Source of the DNA: an uncultured Prevotellaceae bacterium
GTDB taxonomy: Bacteria > Bacteroidota > Bacteroidia > Bacteroidales > Bacteroidaceae
Direction of reading: 5' to 3'
Length of the DNA: 64,000 bases
NCBI GenBank assembly: GCA_900316585.1
Contig: ONDM01000003.1
Location: 1-64,000, forward strand
Below are positions 1 through 6,566 of this stretch, piece by piece; the first letter of the stretch is position 1, and the number at the start of each line of letters is the position of its first letter. Made by a program: the position numbers and the translations under genes. The notes under the pieces are model-generated. The model did no database searches, was not told the origin of the DNA, and was given only the letters and a program-made list of their open reading frames with translations.

Positions 1-302
1 TGTTCCGTATCAATATAAAGAATCTTTTTCTTGTCTTCAGGCAAGTGAGCTTTATATCCAAGAATCTCTTTTCCTGATATGGCAGCAGCGACAATAGCAG
101 AGACATTGAACGTCTTCTTACTCTTTGGCTTGCCGACCGAAGCACTGAAGTTGCCCAGTGTGGCTATGGTCGCACCTCCACAGGTGATGATTTCAGGGGG
201 AAATGAATATTCCTCTGTTACCTTCAGTTTGATGTGCTTTAATAACTGCTCGAATGTCTTCTGGTCAATTCTCTGATTGCCTAATGTTGTTATATCCATC
301 AT
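1..302 (-). CDS. RepA-like AAA ATPase of a mobile element (3' part outside window)
   Basis: My reading of the minus strand gives about 100 residues that begin MMDITTLGNQRIDQ and run off the left edge. Residues 40 to 65 hold a degenerate Walker A-like stretch (ASVGKPKSKKTF), followed by ILYIDTEQ, which resembles the Walker B-type strand of RepA-like (AAA_25) ATPases. Such proteins are common in Bacteroides mobilizable elements, usually next to a primase and mobilization genes. The start ATG shares its A with the TAA stop of the upstream helix-turn-helix gene (TAATG), which suggests translational coupling. Only the first third is visible, so helicase function is an inference. Confidence 0.6.
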   Translation of the reverse strand, partial: MMDITTLGNQRIDQKTFEQLLKHIKLKVTEEYSFPPEIITCGGATIATLGNFSASVGKPKSKKTFNVSAIVAAAISGKEILGYKAHLPEDKKKILYIDTE

Positions 303-775
303 TATTTTAAGTCTTTATGTTTATAAACTCCTTTTAATACTTTCTCCATATGAGTGTCTGCATATTCTTCTATCTCCTCCTGAGAGAGAACCCTATTTTT
401 TGCAATCCACCTGTTCAGGTCATCTCTTCGGATGTATATCACCTTACCGTTAGGCTTATATATAGGCAGTTCGTGCTTACTTGTAAGCTTGTACACAAGA
501 CTTGGTGATAGTGTGAGGTAGTCGGCTGCCTCTGTGACAGTCAGATACTCTTTGAGGAGATACATCTTTTTTTCTATAAAGAGCATGTGGTTGGCAAGTT
601 CTTTAAGTGTCCCGAATCTTCTAAGAAAATATTCGAGATTATTGAGTTTGTTGATTGTCTCCTCAATATCTTCTGTCTGTTCGAGGACTTTCTTCGCTGA
701 TTCAAGCCTGTCCAGCAAACTCATGATGTGCATATTGTCAAGTGGATTGACTCGTTGAAACTCTTGTGGTGTCAT
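302..775 (-). CDS. Excisionase-family helix-turn-helix protein
   Basis: This 157-residue protein carries a MerR/excisionase-like DNA-binding domain at residues 77 to 128 (YLTVTEAADYL, then SLVYKLTSK, then GKVIYIRRDDLNRWI). It is preceded by a charged, probably helical N-terminal half. The frame stays open upstream to about 889, but the ATG at 775 (MTPQEF) is chosen because a longer start would overlap the upstream gene by 150 bp; with this start the overlap is 38 bp. Its stop overlaps the ATPase start. In Bacteroides mobile elements paired proteins of this type act in excision or control of mobilization genes; the role here is inferred from family and position. Confidence 0.7.
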   Translation of the reverse strand: MTPQEFQRVNPLDNMHIMSLLDRLESAKKVLEQTEDIEETINKLNNLEYFLRRFGTLKELANHMLFIEKKMYLLKEYLTVTEAADYLTLSPSLVYKLTSKHELPIYKPNGKVIYIRRDDLNRWIAKNRVLSQEEIEEYADTHMEKVLKGVYKHKDLK

Positions 776-1148
776 GGTCTTGAATGATTTCGTTATACGT
801 TCTGTTCTGTAACAACCAATCGTCAAGTTCGCTTCTGTCGAAGTACATAAGCTTACCTGTCGGTTTATAGTGAGGAATTTTACCTGCACTGGTCAGTTTG
901 TACAGGTGTGATTCAGTGATACCCATATACTCACAGGCTTCTGCAACTGTGAAAACAGTCTTGACCTCGCTGTAGAATCGGTCAACATGCTCGATAGTCA
1001 ATAGCCTTGGATTGATATAATCCAATTTTTCCTCGATGCAATGAAGCCGCTTGGGTAAGTCACTATTGACAAGTTCTGTGAGTCGCTGGTCTATGGAAAC
1101 AATCATGTCCAGCGTACTGTCTGAAATTTGTGTTTTACGTCTGCCCAT
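738..1148 (-). CDS. Excisionase-family helix-turn-helix protein
   Basis: This 136-residue protein has the same domain type as its downstream neighbour, at residues 65 to 116 (VFTVAEACEYMGI, SHLYKLTSAGK, GKLMYFDRSELDDWL). The N-terminal 60 residues are rich in Leu, Glu and Ile and may form a coiled coil. It starts a three-gene minus-strand run (this gene, a second helix-turn-helix gene, the ATPase) with overlapping ends. The two domains share the pattern YKLTS...PxYKPxGKxxYxxRxxLxxW, which suggests an old duplication. A DNA-binding role is well supported; its target is unknown. Confidence 0.72.
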   Translation of the reverse strand: MGRRKTQISDSTLDMIVSIDQRLTELVNSDLPKRLHCIEEKLDYINPRLLTIEHVDRFYSEVKTVFTVAEACEYMGITESHLYKLTSAGKIPHYKPTGKLMYFDRSELDDWLLQNRTYNEIIQDHDTTRVSTSQST

Positions 1149-1184
1149 TCTTACTTATTTATCTTGTTAAATACTATGGAGAAA

Positions 1185-1220
1185 GCCCTCCGTTACCATT
1201 GTGAACCGGTTACGGAGGGC
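1185..1220 (-). terminator. Hairpin between two mobile-element genes
   Basis: GCCCTCCGTTACC (1185-1197) pairs with GGTTACGGAGGGC (1208-1220), 12 of 13 positions, across a 10-nt loop. On the minus strand the hairpin is followed by TTTCTCC. It lies after the gene ending at 1310 and 37 bp before the helix-turn-helix start at 1148, so it could end the upstream transcript or regulate the downstream operon. Confidence 0.6.
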
Positions 1221-1232
1221 AAAAGTACATGC

Positions 1233-1299
1233 ATAGTCAGGAATAAGAAAGAGAGAAAATAGAGACTCTACCTGATTCTCTCGGTCATTCCCTGACTAT
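1233..1299. repeat. Inverted repeat, 12-13 bp arms
   Basis: ATAGTCAGGAAT at 1233-1244 faces ATTCCCTGACTAT at 1287-1299, identical as inverted copies apart from one inserted base, 42 bp apart. It lies in the 161-bp gap between 1148 and 1310, next to the hairpin at 1185-1220. It could be an operator for the helix-turn-helix proteins or a recombination-related site; nothing in the sequence decides between these. Confidence 0.5.
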
Positions 1300-1309
1300 T
1301 TCTTTGCAG

Positions 1310-2041
1310 TTATTTATCAGTGTTTCTTTTTCTTTGATATTTCTGCCCGATAGGACGTACTGCTTCATCAATGATCTTCTCCTGGGCTGACATCTCCAAA
1401 TCGACAATGGAGTAGAGCGCAGAGGACAAAGACTTCTGGGTCAAAGTGTCTTTGCCAGTGGAGCTAACAATGCAGCGTTGACGGGCAAGAACGTTCTGCC
1501 AGTTACGGATGATGAGATTGTAGAGGGACAGCTGATCGAAGAAAAAGGCGACAAGCCGATTGTTGCGAGAATGGAGTGGCATAGTCATCTTACCTTCCAA
1601 AAGAGAAAGAAGGTCACTGGCATTGATGACTTCGCTGAAGATTTGAGCCTCGTTGCAACAACGGGCAAGAATACCAAGGTCATCATTGTCGAGACAGGAA
1701 CATAGATTAAGGTCGGATGCCTCTCTGACTTTCTTACGGGCAACAAAGGTGTTGGATGAAGGTAGCGTAGTGTTGAACAGAGTAAGCATTTCTCTCAGTT
1801 CTGTTTCGCTAATTTTGCTTTTGTTGAAATAGTTCTCAACAAGGTCACGTCGATTGGTTAGTAGTGAATCAAGAATGCGGTAGTTCTTCTGATGTTCATT
1901 CTTGCTCCATGCGTCGATGGCATCGTGGTCGTGGAACTCATGGCTATAAACAAAATCATCAGCATAACGCTGATAAAGTTTGCCTTGGTTAACAACTTCA
2001 ACCTGATAGAGGTCATAAGCTTCGTGGAGCAGTTCGAGCAA
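1310..2041 (-). CDS. Unrecognised mobile-element protein, possibly the 3' part of a frameshifted gene
   Basis: I do not recognise a family. The 243 residues from a TTG at 2041 read like a real soluble protein (LLELLHEAYDLYQVEV, then many charged and Leu-rich helices, with a basic C terminus GQKYQRKRNTDK). There is no ATG start: the frame is open back to a stop near 2127 but offers only TTG or CTG codons. A short ORF in the next frame (2086-2361) ends just where this frame opens, and a T6G run lies in the overlap. The protein may therefore be made by -1 frameshifting, may start at a non-ATG codon, or may be the remains of a broken gene. Confidence 0.55.
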   Translation of the reverse strand: MLELLHEAYDLYQVEVVNQGKLYQRYADDFVYSHEFHDHDAIDAWSKNEHQKNYRILDSLLTNRRDLVENYFNKSKISETELREMLTLFNTTLPSSNTFVARKKVREASDLNLCSCLDNDDLGILARCCNEAQIFSEVINASDLLSLLEGKMTMPLHSRNNRLVAFFFDQLSLYNLIIRNWQNVLARQRCIVSSTGKDTLTQKSLSSALYSIVDLEMSAQEKIIDEAVRPIGQKYQRKRNTDK

Positions 2042-2085
2042 GCCCGAATCACCACTCTTGGCAGCGGTCAGATGCCCTGTCCGCG

Positions 2086-2361
2086 TCAGTCTCTCAAAAA
2101 AGAGAGAGGAAGAATTTTTCTTTTCTCATTGTTCTTGATATTGATTAAAGTAAAAAATATAACAAAACGGCTTTCGCCGAATAATACTTTCTTTGTTTTA
2201 TGGCGACACATGATTTCTCTCTCATAAAGCTTCATTTGTTGTCGTTTTAAAGACCAATGTTTAGTTGCCCTTACTACCTTGTTGGTGAGGGAACATACCA
2301 TCTCGTTCTCACAAAGAACTATCTCATTTTGAGAAGCTATATTTGATTCTGAACTTGCCAT
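2086..2361 (-). CDS. Short unrecognised ORF, likely 5' part of the frameshifted gene
   Basis: This reads 91 residues from an ATG at 2361 (MASSESNIASQNEIV) and ends PLSFLRD. It is charged and has no signal peptide. The frame is open a further 63 bp upstream, but a TAATTTTG box lies only 6 bp before the ATG, so either translation is nearly leaderless or the box is chance. At minus-strand T TTT TTG (2101-2095) a -1 slip would carry translation into the frame ending at 1310 and give a protein of about 349 residues. No family is recognised. Whether the short ORF is expressed on its own is not known. Confidence 0.4.
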   Translation of the reverse strand: MASSESNIASQNEIVLCENEMVCSLTNKVVRATKHWSLKRQQMKLYEREIMCRHKTKKVLFGESRFVIFFTLINIKNNEKRKILPLSFLRD

Positions 2362-2515
2362 AGTTTGCAAAATTATAATATAGAATTGTAATAACCATAT
2401 CCATGTTAGTCCATCTTGCTTCAACCTGTTGGTAGAGCGTGATTTATTGCCTAACTTTGCTAATTTAGTTCATTCTGCTGTCATAATTGCACGTTTTAAA
2501 GACCCATGTATGTTG
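2243..2515. repeat. Pair of 18-bp direct repeats
   Basis: CGTTTTAAAGACCAATGT at 2243-2260 recurs as CGTTTTAAAGACCCATGT at 2492-2509 (17 of 18 identical), with weaker similarity continuing for 6 bp. The copies are 249 bp apart. One lies inside the short ORF and the other in the gene-poor gap 2362-2606. It could be a protein-binding pair or the trace of a local duplication. Confidence 0.5.
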
Positions 2516-2540
2516 ATTATTATACGTCGGATAAATAAAC

Positions 2541-2572
2541 GCAAAAAGTGGGTAAATAATTTATTTACCCAC
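2541..2572 (-). terminator. Rho-independent terminator of the 350-residue gene
   Basis: GTGGGTAAATAA (2548-2559) and TTATTTACCCAC (2561-2572) form a perfect 12-bp dyad around one base. On the minus strand the dyad is followed by TTTTTGC. It lies 35 bp after the stop at 2607 and would end the integrase transcript. Because the dyad has almost no loop, the folded form would lose a few central pairs. Confidence 0.65.
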
Positions 2573-2606
2573 CTCTGTGTTGTTGGATGAAATAATCTCC
2601 GTTAGT

Positions 2607-3659
2607 TTATCCATTGTTGTATTTTGATGCAATTCTCTTCAGGTCAACATCAAAGACTGCATAGTCTGGTCGCTTTTTTAATGCGGTAAGTCCTGTAACA
2701 AGACTTCCTCGATTGGGAGCCTGTCCGTTGATACTGAAACAAGCTTTTGCTTTCTCCCAATAATCTTTGTTCGTTTTCGAGAAAGCGAAAAAGATAAAGT
2801 AAGAGAGGTGGCGCTGGCTCTTAATCCATTCGATGGGTTTTCTCGTGGTTTGTTCTCCGAGATTGAAGATGCTAAGGAAAGCATCGACTGTAGTGTCCGG
2901 GCTAATATAGCCTTTGTCGTGAAGATCTTGATATAGACTTCGGACTCGTCGTGAACCATAGACTGCATCAAAATATCTCTCTTCATTAGGTTGAGTGAGT
3001 TCTGAGAAATCAACTTCTGGATAGAGTTTCATCACTTTCTCGTTCCGTTTGAATTGCTTTTCTGTTACAGGGAGTGATGAAAGCTTGTTAGATTTGTCGA
3101 TATTCCATTGCTCCTCGAAATGTGACCATTTGTGGCGCATGGTGAGGTGCAGCATTTCACCTATGGCAAAGGCGAGAATCTTTAGTGTGTATAAGTCTGT
3201 GTCGCCTTTAGGCTGGTACTCAGCGGTGAGATAACCTGCACTAACTGCACGATCGAAAAGGTCGGCAGCTTCCTCGTAAGCAAACTCGTTAACAAGATAT
3301 TTGAACTTACCCTTGGACTCTTGGTTGAGGTCAAAGCACAAGGCATGGATGGACTTCATTGCTTGAACTACGCCAGAGAGAGCATCATAAGTGTTCTTTG
3401 GCAAAGTCTCTTTACCATCCTTAATATAGTTCTCCAACATTTCAGGGGAACCCAGCATTGCAATCTTATCTATGATTATTGGGTCTGGATTAAGGCTGGT
3501 ATATAGCATTATATCCTCTTTCCATTGCTCAAAATGGAGCAATTCGTCAGCGTAGGTTGTTAACTTCGTGTTGCCTCCTATGCAGATGTCATAAATGAGT
3601 TGCTTTGCGAACTTGTTGAACTTTACAAAGCTCAATACGGCTTCTTGTCTCGTTACCAT
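2607..3659 (-). CDS. Unrecognised mobile-element protein downstream of integrase
   Basis: This 350-residue soluble protein starts 20 bp after the integrase stop, so the two are probably cotranscribed. I see no catalytic motif. The C-terminal 100 residues (KPIEWIKSQRHLSYFIFFAF, then WEKAKACFSINGQ, then a basic end) resemble a region common in hypothetical proteins of Bacteroides integrative elements, where the segment after the WI motif is compact and Phe-rich. Its place beside the integrase suggests an accessory role in the element, but no function can be given from the sequence. Confidence 0.65.
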   Translation of the reverse strand: MVTRQEAVLSFVKFNKFAKQLIYDICIGGNTKLTTYADELLHFEQWKEDIMLYTSLNPDPIIIDKIAMLGSPEMLENYIKDGKETLPKNTYDALSGVVQAMKSIHALCFDLNQESKGKFKYLVNEFAYEEAADLFDRAVSAGYLTAEYQPKGDTDLYTLKILAFAIGEMLHLTMRHKWSHFEEQWNIDKSNKLSSLPVTEKQFKRNEKVMKLYPEVDFSELTQPNEERYFDAVYGSRRVRSLYQDLHDKGYISPDTTVDAFLSIFNLGEQTTRKPIEWIKSQRHLSYFIFFAFSKTNKDYWEKAKACFSINGQAPNRGSLVTGLTALKKRPDYAVFDVDLKRIASKYNNG

Positions 3660-3679
3660 ATATAATAATGTATGAAGTT

Positions 3680-4846
3680 CTACTCGCTGATGCTTGGTAT
3701 TAGGTTAACCGCTGCTTGCTTGTTTTTATCAAGCACTTTGGCATATATCTGAGTAGTGGAAAGCTCACGATGGCCAAGGAGTTTAGAGACTGTATAGATG
3801 TCAGCTCCAAGGTCGAGCATCATTACTGCGAAGGTGTGACGAGCGCAATGGAAGGTGAGATTCTTCGTGATACCAGCGGCGAGTGCCCAACGCTTCAGTT
3901 CAAGTGAAGTCCATGCGCCATAGGTGAATCCTTCGAACACACGGTCAACATCGTTGCGACGTGTGCCTAAATATGCTGCTGCCTGGTCTGAAATATCAAG
4001 ATATTCCTGTCCACCAGTTTTCTTCTGTTTGAACACAATACGTGTGAAGTCGCCAAACTTCTGGATTTCGCCCCAAGTCAGCTTCTCAATATCGCTCTTG
4101 CGAAGTCCTGTCAGACAAGAGAACAGGAATGTGGCTTTTAGAATGGGGTAGTTGCATGGGGTAGCAGCCATCTTCTTCACCTCTTCGAGTGTCAGATATT
4201 CACGAGCCACTTCTTCAGCCTTGAAACCCTCGATGCCACGCATAGGGTTCTTGTCAATGATGTGCTCCTCAAAAGCCTGATTGAGACAGGCGCGTAGTTT
4301 GTTGAAGTAAGAAACCTTCGAGTTCTGTGACAATCCAACGAATACATAAGAAATTTTAGGATCCGTCTTCTTTTGGGCATCCTTCTCTGCTGTATTCAGA
4401 TAATCCTTAAAACCCTGAATCCATTCGGCATCGATATCATCGAAGGTTGTTGCCTCGTCACAATATACCTCCAAATGCTTCAGACAACTATGCCAGTTGC
4501 CCCAATTACCATTTGAATCAGGAGTCTTCAGGCGCTCTTCACACATCTTACGATAGTAGTCAAGGAAGCGGACACCTTCCTGCTTGGGCTGGGTGATGTC
4601 AAACTTGCCGTTGATGATTTCCAACTCTCGTTTGGCTCTCATGGCATTGGCTGCTGCAAGAGCCTGACGGTTCTGTTCTCTTTCCTGTGGGGTAGTTGGA
4701 ACTACCTGATAGAGTTTCAGGTATTCCTTATGACGCTTGCCACCTACATTGATGTCAAGGTACAGGCTCGAACTTCCATCTTTGAGCTTCTTTTCACGAA
4801 GCTTCACTTGTCCTCTTTGGACGCTTGCTGATTTTTTCTTTGCCAT
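3680..4846 (-). CDS. int: Tyrosine recombinase (integrase)
   Basis: This 388-residue site-specific recombinase has an N-terminal arm-binding region (about 10-85), a SAM-like core-binding domain (about 92-205) and a catalytic domain (about 215-385). The catalytic set is visible: Arg249 (TGLRKSD), a Lys near 276 in the beta hairpin, His333 and Arg336 (FHCARHTF), His359 (LLGHRELS) and Tyr368 (TTQIYAKV). It matches the length of phage and integrative-element integrases of Bacteroides. It is the chromosome-proximal gene of the element, with its promoter side toward mnmE. It is expected to integrate and excise the element by acting on the repeat-rich DNA at 4888-5132. Confidence 0.95.
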   Translation of the reverse strand: MAKKKSASVQRGQVKLREKKLKDGSSSLYLDINVGGKRHKEYLKLYQVVPTTPQEREQNRQALAAANAMRAKRELEIINGKFDITQPKQEGVRFLDYYRKMCEERLKTPDSNGNWGNWHSCLKHLEVYCDEATTFDDIDAEWIQGFKDYLNTAEKDAQKKTDPKISYVFVGLSQNSKVSYFNKLRACLNQAFEEHIIDKNPMRGIEGFKAEEVAREYLTLEEVKKMAATPCNYPILKATFLFSCLTGLRKSDIEKLTWGEIQKFGDFTRIVFKQKKTGGQEYLDISDQAAAYLGTRRNDVDRVFEGFTYGAWTSLELKRWALAAGITKNLTFHCARHTFAVMMLDLGADIYTVSKLLGHRELSTTQIYAKVLDKNKQAAVNLIPSISE

Positions 4847-4887
4847 AGTTTGTTATCGTTTTTAAGATAACCACCGAATTTACTTTC

Positions 4888-5015
4888 GAGGGACACTTTT
4901 TCTGTCCCCGGGGGACAGATTTCGCGTCTTTGATGTAATCTCGGGGGACATCTGGGGGACAAAGTTAGGAAAAAATCTGCAAATAGACAATGCCTAAGTC
5001 AAAAATCTGCAAATA
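4888..5015. repeat. Cluster of short repeats, probable integrase arm-binding sites
   Basis: The gap between the integrase and mnmE holds a GGGGGACA motif at 4910-4917, 4943-4950 and 4954-4961, a weaker copy GAGGGACA at 4888-4895, and a perfect odd palindrome CTGTCCCCGGGGGACAG around 4902-4918. A second motif, AAAAATCTGCAAATA, occurs exactly at 4971-4985 and 5001-5015. Tyrosine integrases of this type bind short direct repeats flanking the crossover site, so these are candidate arm sites. Some may instead serve excisionase or integrase autoregulation. Confidence 0.65.
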
Positions 5016-5097
5016 ACCGAACAATCTTTAACACTTGAAAATAAGCGATTTACAGCGGTATATTTGTAGATTTTATAATTTTCTTTGCAGTGGGTTC

Positions 5098-5132
5098 ACT
5101 TTCCCACGCAGAATCTACTTTCCGATGCAGAA
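5098..5132. other. att: Putative attachment site at the 3' end of mnmE, with imperfect duplicate
   Basis: The last 18 bp of mnmE (5115-5132) encode FCIGK and stop, the conserved end used as attachment site by SGI1-type islands. Beside it, ACTTTCCCACGCAGAA (5098-5113) repeats ACTTTCCGATGCAGAA (5117-5132) at 14 of 16 positions. GTGGG (5090-5094) and CCCAC (5103-5107) flank the first copy as a small dyad. The position next to an integrase and the repeats make this the likely chromosome-element junction. The matching copy at the far end is outside the window, so the exact crossover cannot be fixed. Confidence 0.55.
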
Positions 5133-6485
5133 GTGCTTGAATATGTTCCCTAGCACTTCATCTGTAGTAATTTGGCCTCCAGTTACTTCTGCAATGTGGA
5201 ATAGGGTTTCTCTCAGGTCTTGGCTGACGAAGTCTCCAGATAGATTCATCTCTAATCCTTCTTTTACCCGGTGCATGGAGTCAAGGGCCTTGCTTAATGC
5301 TTCCAAATGGCGTGCATTGGTGACGAGAACATCATTCTCATTGATTTTCTGAGTCATGGTTGAGATGAGAACTTCTTCAAGTTCAGGGATGCCTTTCCCG
5401 GTCTTGGCAGAGATGGACATGGTATTTTCTGCCTGTCCTGACATCTCAGCCAGGTCTGATTTGTTATTTAATAGGATTAGCTTTTTCCCTTCACAGCGCT
5501 GGAATACTTCTTTCTCCTCTGCTTCTGACAGCTTGGAATCGGGTGAGGTAATGAGAAGCACGATGTCTGCACGGTCTATCATTTGAAAGCTTCTTTCAAT
5601 ACCTAGATTCTCTATCTGGTCTGATGTCTCCCGGATGCCTGCCGTATCGATGAACCGGAAAAGGATTCCACCTAATGTGATGGTATCTTCTATGGTGTCA
5701 CGGGTAGTTCCATGTATCTCGCTCACGATGGCACGGTCTTCATGCAGCAGTGCATTGAGCAGGGTGCTCTTCCCGGCATTGGTAGGGCCGATGATAGCTA
5801 CAGGCACGCCATTTTTAATGCTGTTCCCGGTATGAAAGCTGTTTACGAGCTTAGATAAGGTGGAAATTATTTTATCGGTCAGCTGGCTGAGTTCACTTCT
5901 GTCTGCAAATTCCAGTTCTTCATGGTCGCTGAAATCCAGTTCCAGCTCAAATAGGGAAGTGATGTGAAGTAATTGCTCTCTTAAGTGGTTCAATTCCTTG
6001 CTGAAATCACCTCGCATCTGGCTCATGGCAATCTTGTGGTTTGCCGCAGTGCTGGAAGCAATCAGGTCGGCCACGGCTTCAGCCTGGCTCAAATCCATGC
6101 GTCCGTTCAGAAAGGCCCGTTGTGTGTATTCTCCCGGTCGGGCTATCCTGCAGCCGTTTGACATCAGCAGTTCCAATACTTGTTGCAGAATATAGGAAGA
6201 GCCATGGCAGGATATTTCAGCACTATCTTCACCCGTATAGCTGTGAGGCCCACGGAAAATGGAAACCAAGACCTCATCGATGATTTCGTTCTCCGTATTT
6301 TTGATGTAACCGAATATGATGGAATGGTCTTTTCGCTCAGCCAGATTTTTTTCTCCAGAAGGAGAGAAAATTTTCTCTAGGCAGCGAAAGGTTTCCTTGC
6401 CTGAAATTCGGATGATGCCTAATGCACCACCAGGAGCAGTGGCGATGGCACAAATGGTGTCTTCAGAAGATAAATACTGTTTCAT
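5115..6485 (-). CDS. mnmE: tRNA modification GTPase MnmE
   Basis: MnmE works with MnmG (GidA) to add aminomethyl or carboxymethylaminomethyl groups at C5 of the wobble uridine of certain tRNAs. The 456-residue protein is of normal length. It has an N-terminal tetrahydrofolate-binding domain (IATAPGGALGIIRISG), a GTPase domain inserted in a helical domain with P-loop GPTNAGKS at 233-240, DTAG at 280-283 and NKSD at 341-344, and the conserved C-terminal FCIGK with catalytic Cys453. The end is intact, so any element inserted at the 3' end has preserved or rebuilt the last codons. It appears monocistronic and is divergent from the gene at 6567. Confidence 0.97.
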   Translation of the reverse strand: MKQYLSSEDTICAIATAPGGALGIIRISGKETFRCLEKIFSPSGEKNLAERKDHSIIFGYIKNTENEIIDEVLVSIFRGPHSYTGEDSAEISCHGSSYILQQVLELLMSNGCRIARPGEYTQRAFLNGRMDLSQAEAVADLIASSTAANHKIAMSQMRGDFSKELNHLREQLLHITSLFELELDFSDHEELEFADRSELSQLTDKIISTLSKLVNSFHTGNSIKNGVPVAIIGPTNAGKSTLLNALLHEDRAIVSEIHGTTRDTIEDTITLGGILFRFIDTAGIRETSDQIENLGIERSFQMIDRADIVLLITSPDSKLSEAEEKEVFQRCEGKKLILLNNKSDLAEMSGQAENTMSISAKTGKGIPELEEVLISTMTQKINENDVLVTNARHLEALSKALDSMHRVKEGLEMNLSGDFVSQDLRETLFHIAEVTGGQITTDEVLGNIFKHFCIGK

Positions 6486-6542
6486 GAGTATGCAAAATTA
6501 TAAAAAAAGAAGAAAACAGGGGAGGGATTGTGTAATATTTTG

Positions 6543-6550
6543 TATTTTTG
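6543..6550 (+). promoter_or_regulatory. Bacteroides-type -7 box (TATTTTTG)
   Basis: TATTTTTG fits TAnnTTTG and lies 17 bp before the ATG at 6567. No good -33 TTTG was found at the usual distance, so this is a partial match. Confidence 0.5.
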
Positions 6551-6566
6551 TCTCATTAAAGGAATT

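Noticed and set aside
79-276. A 65-codon plus-strand ORF
   Set aside because: It is antisense to the ATPase gene, which has recognisable motifs and a coupled start.
2362-2606. An extra gene in the gap upstream of the short ORF
   Set aside because: The frame is open up to 2424 but the added residues look like intergenic DNA; only the repeat copy at 2492 and the terminator at 2541-2572 are supported.
4847-5114. A tRNA gene as the attachment site
   Set aside because: No tRNA-like cloverleaf was seen; the target appears to be the mnmE end itself.
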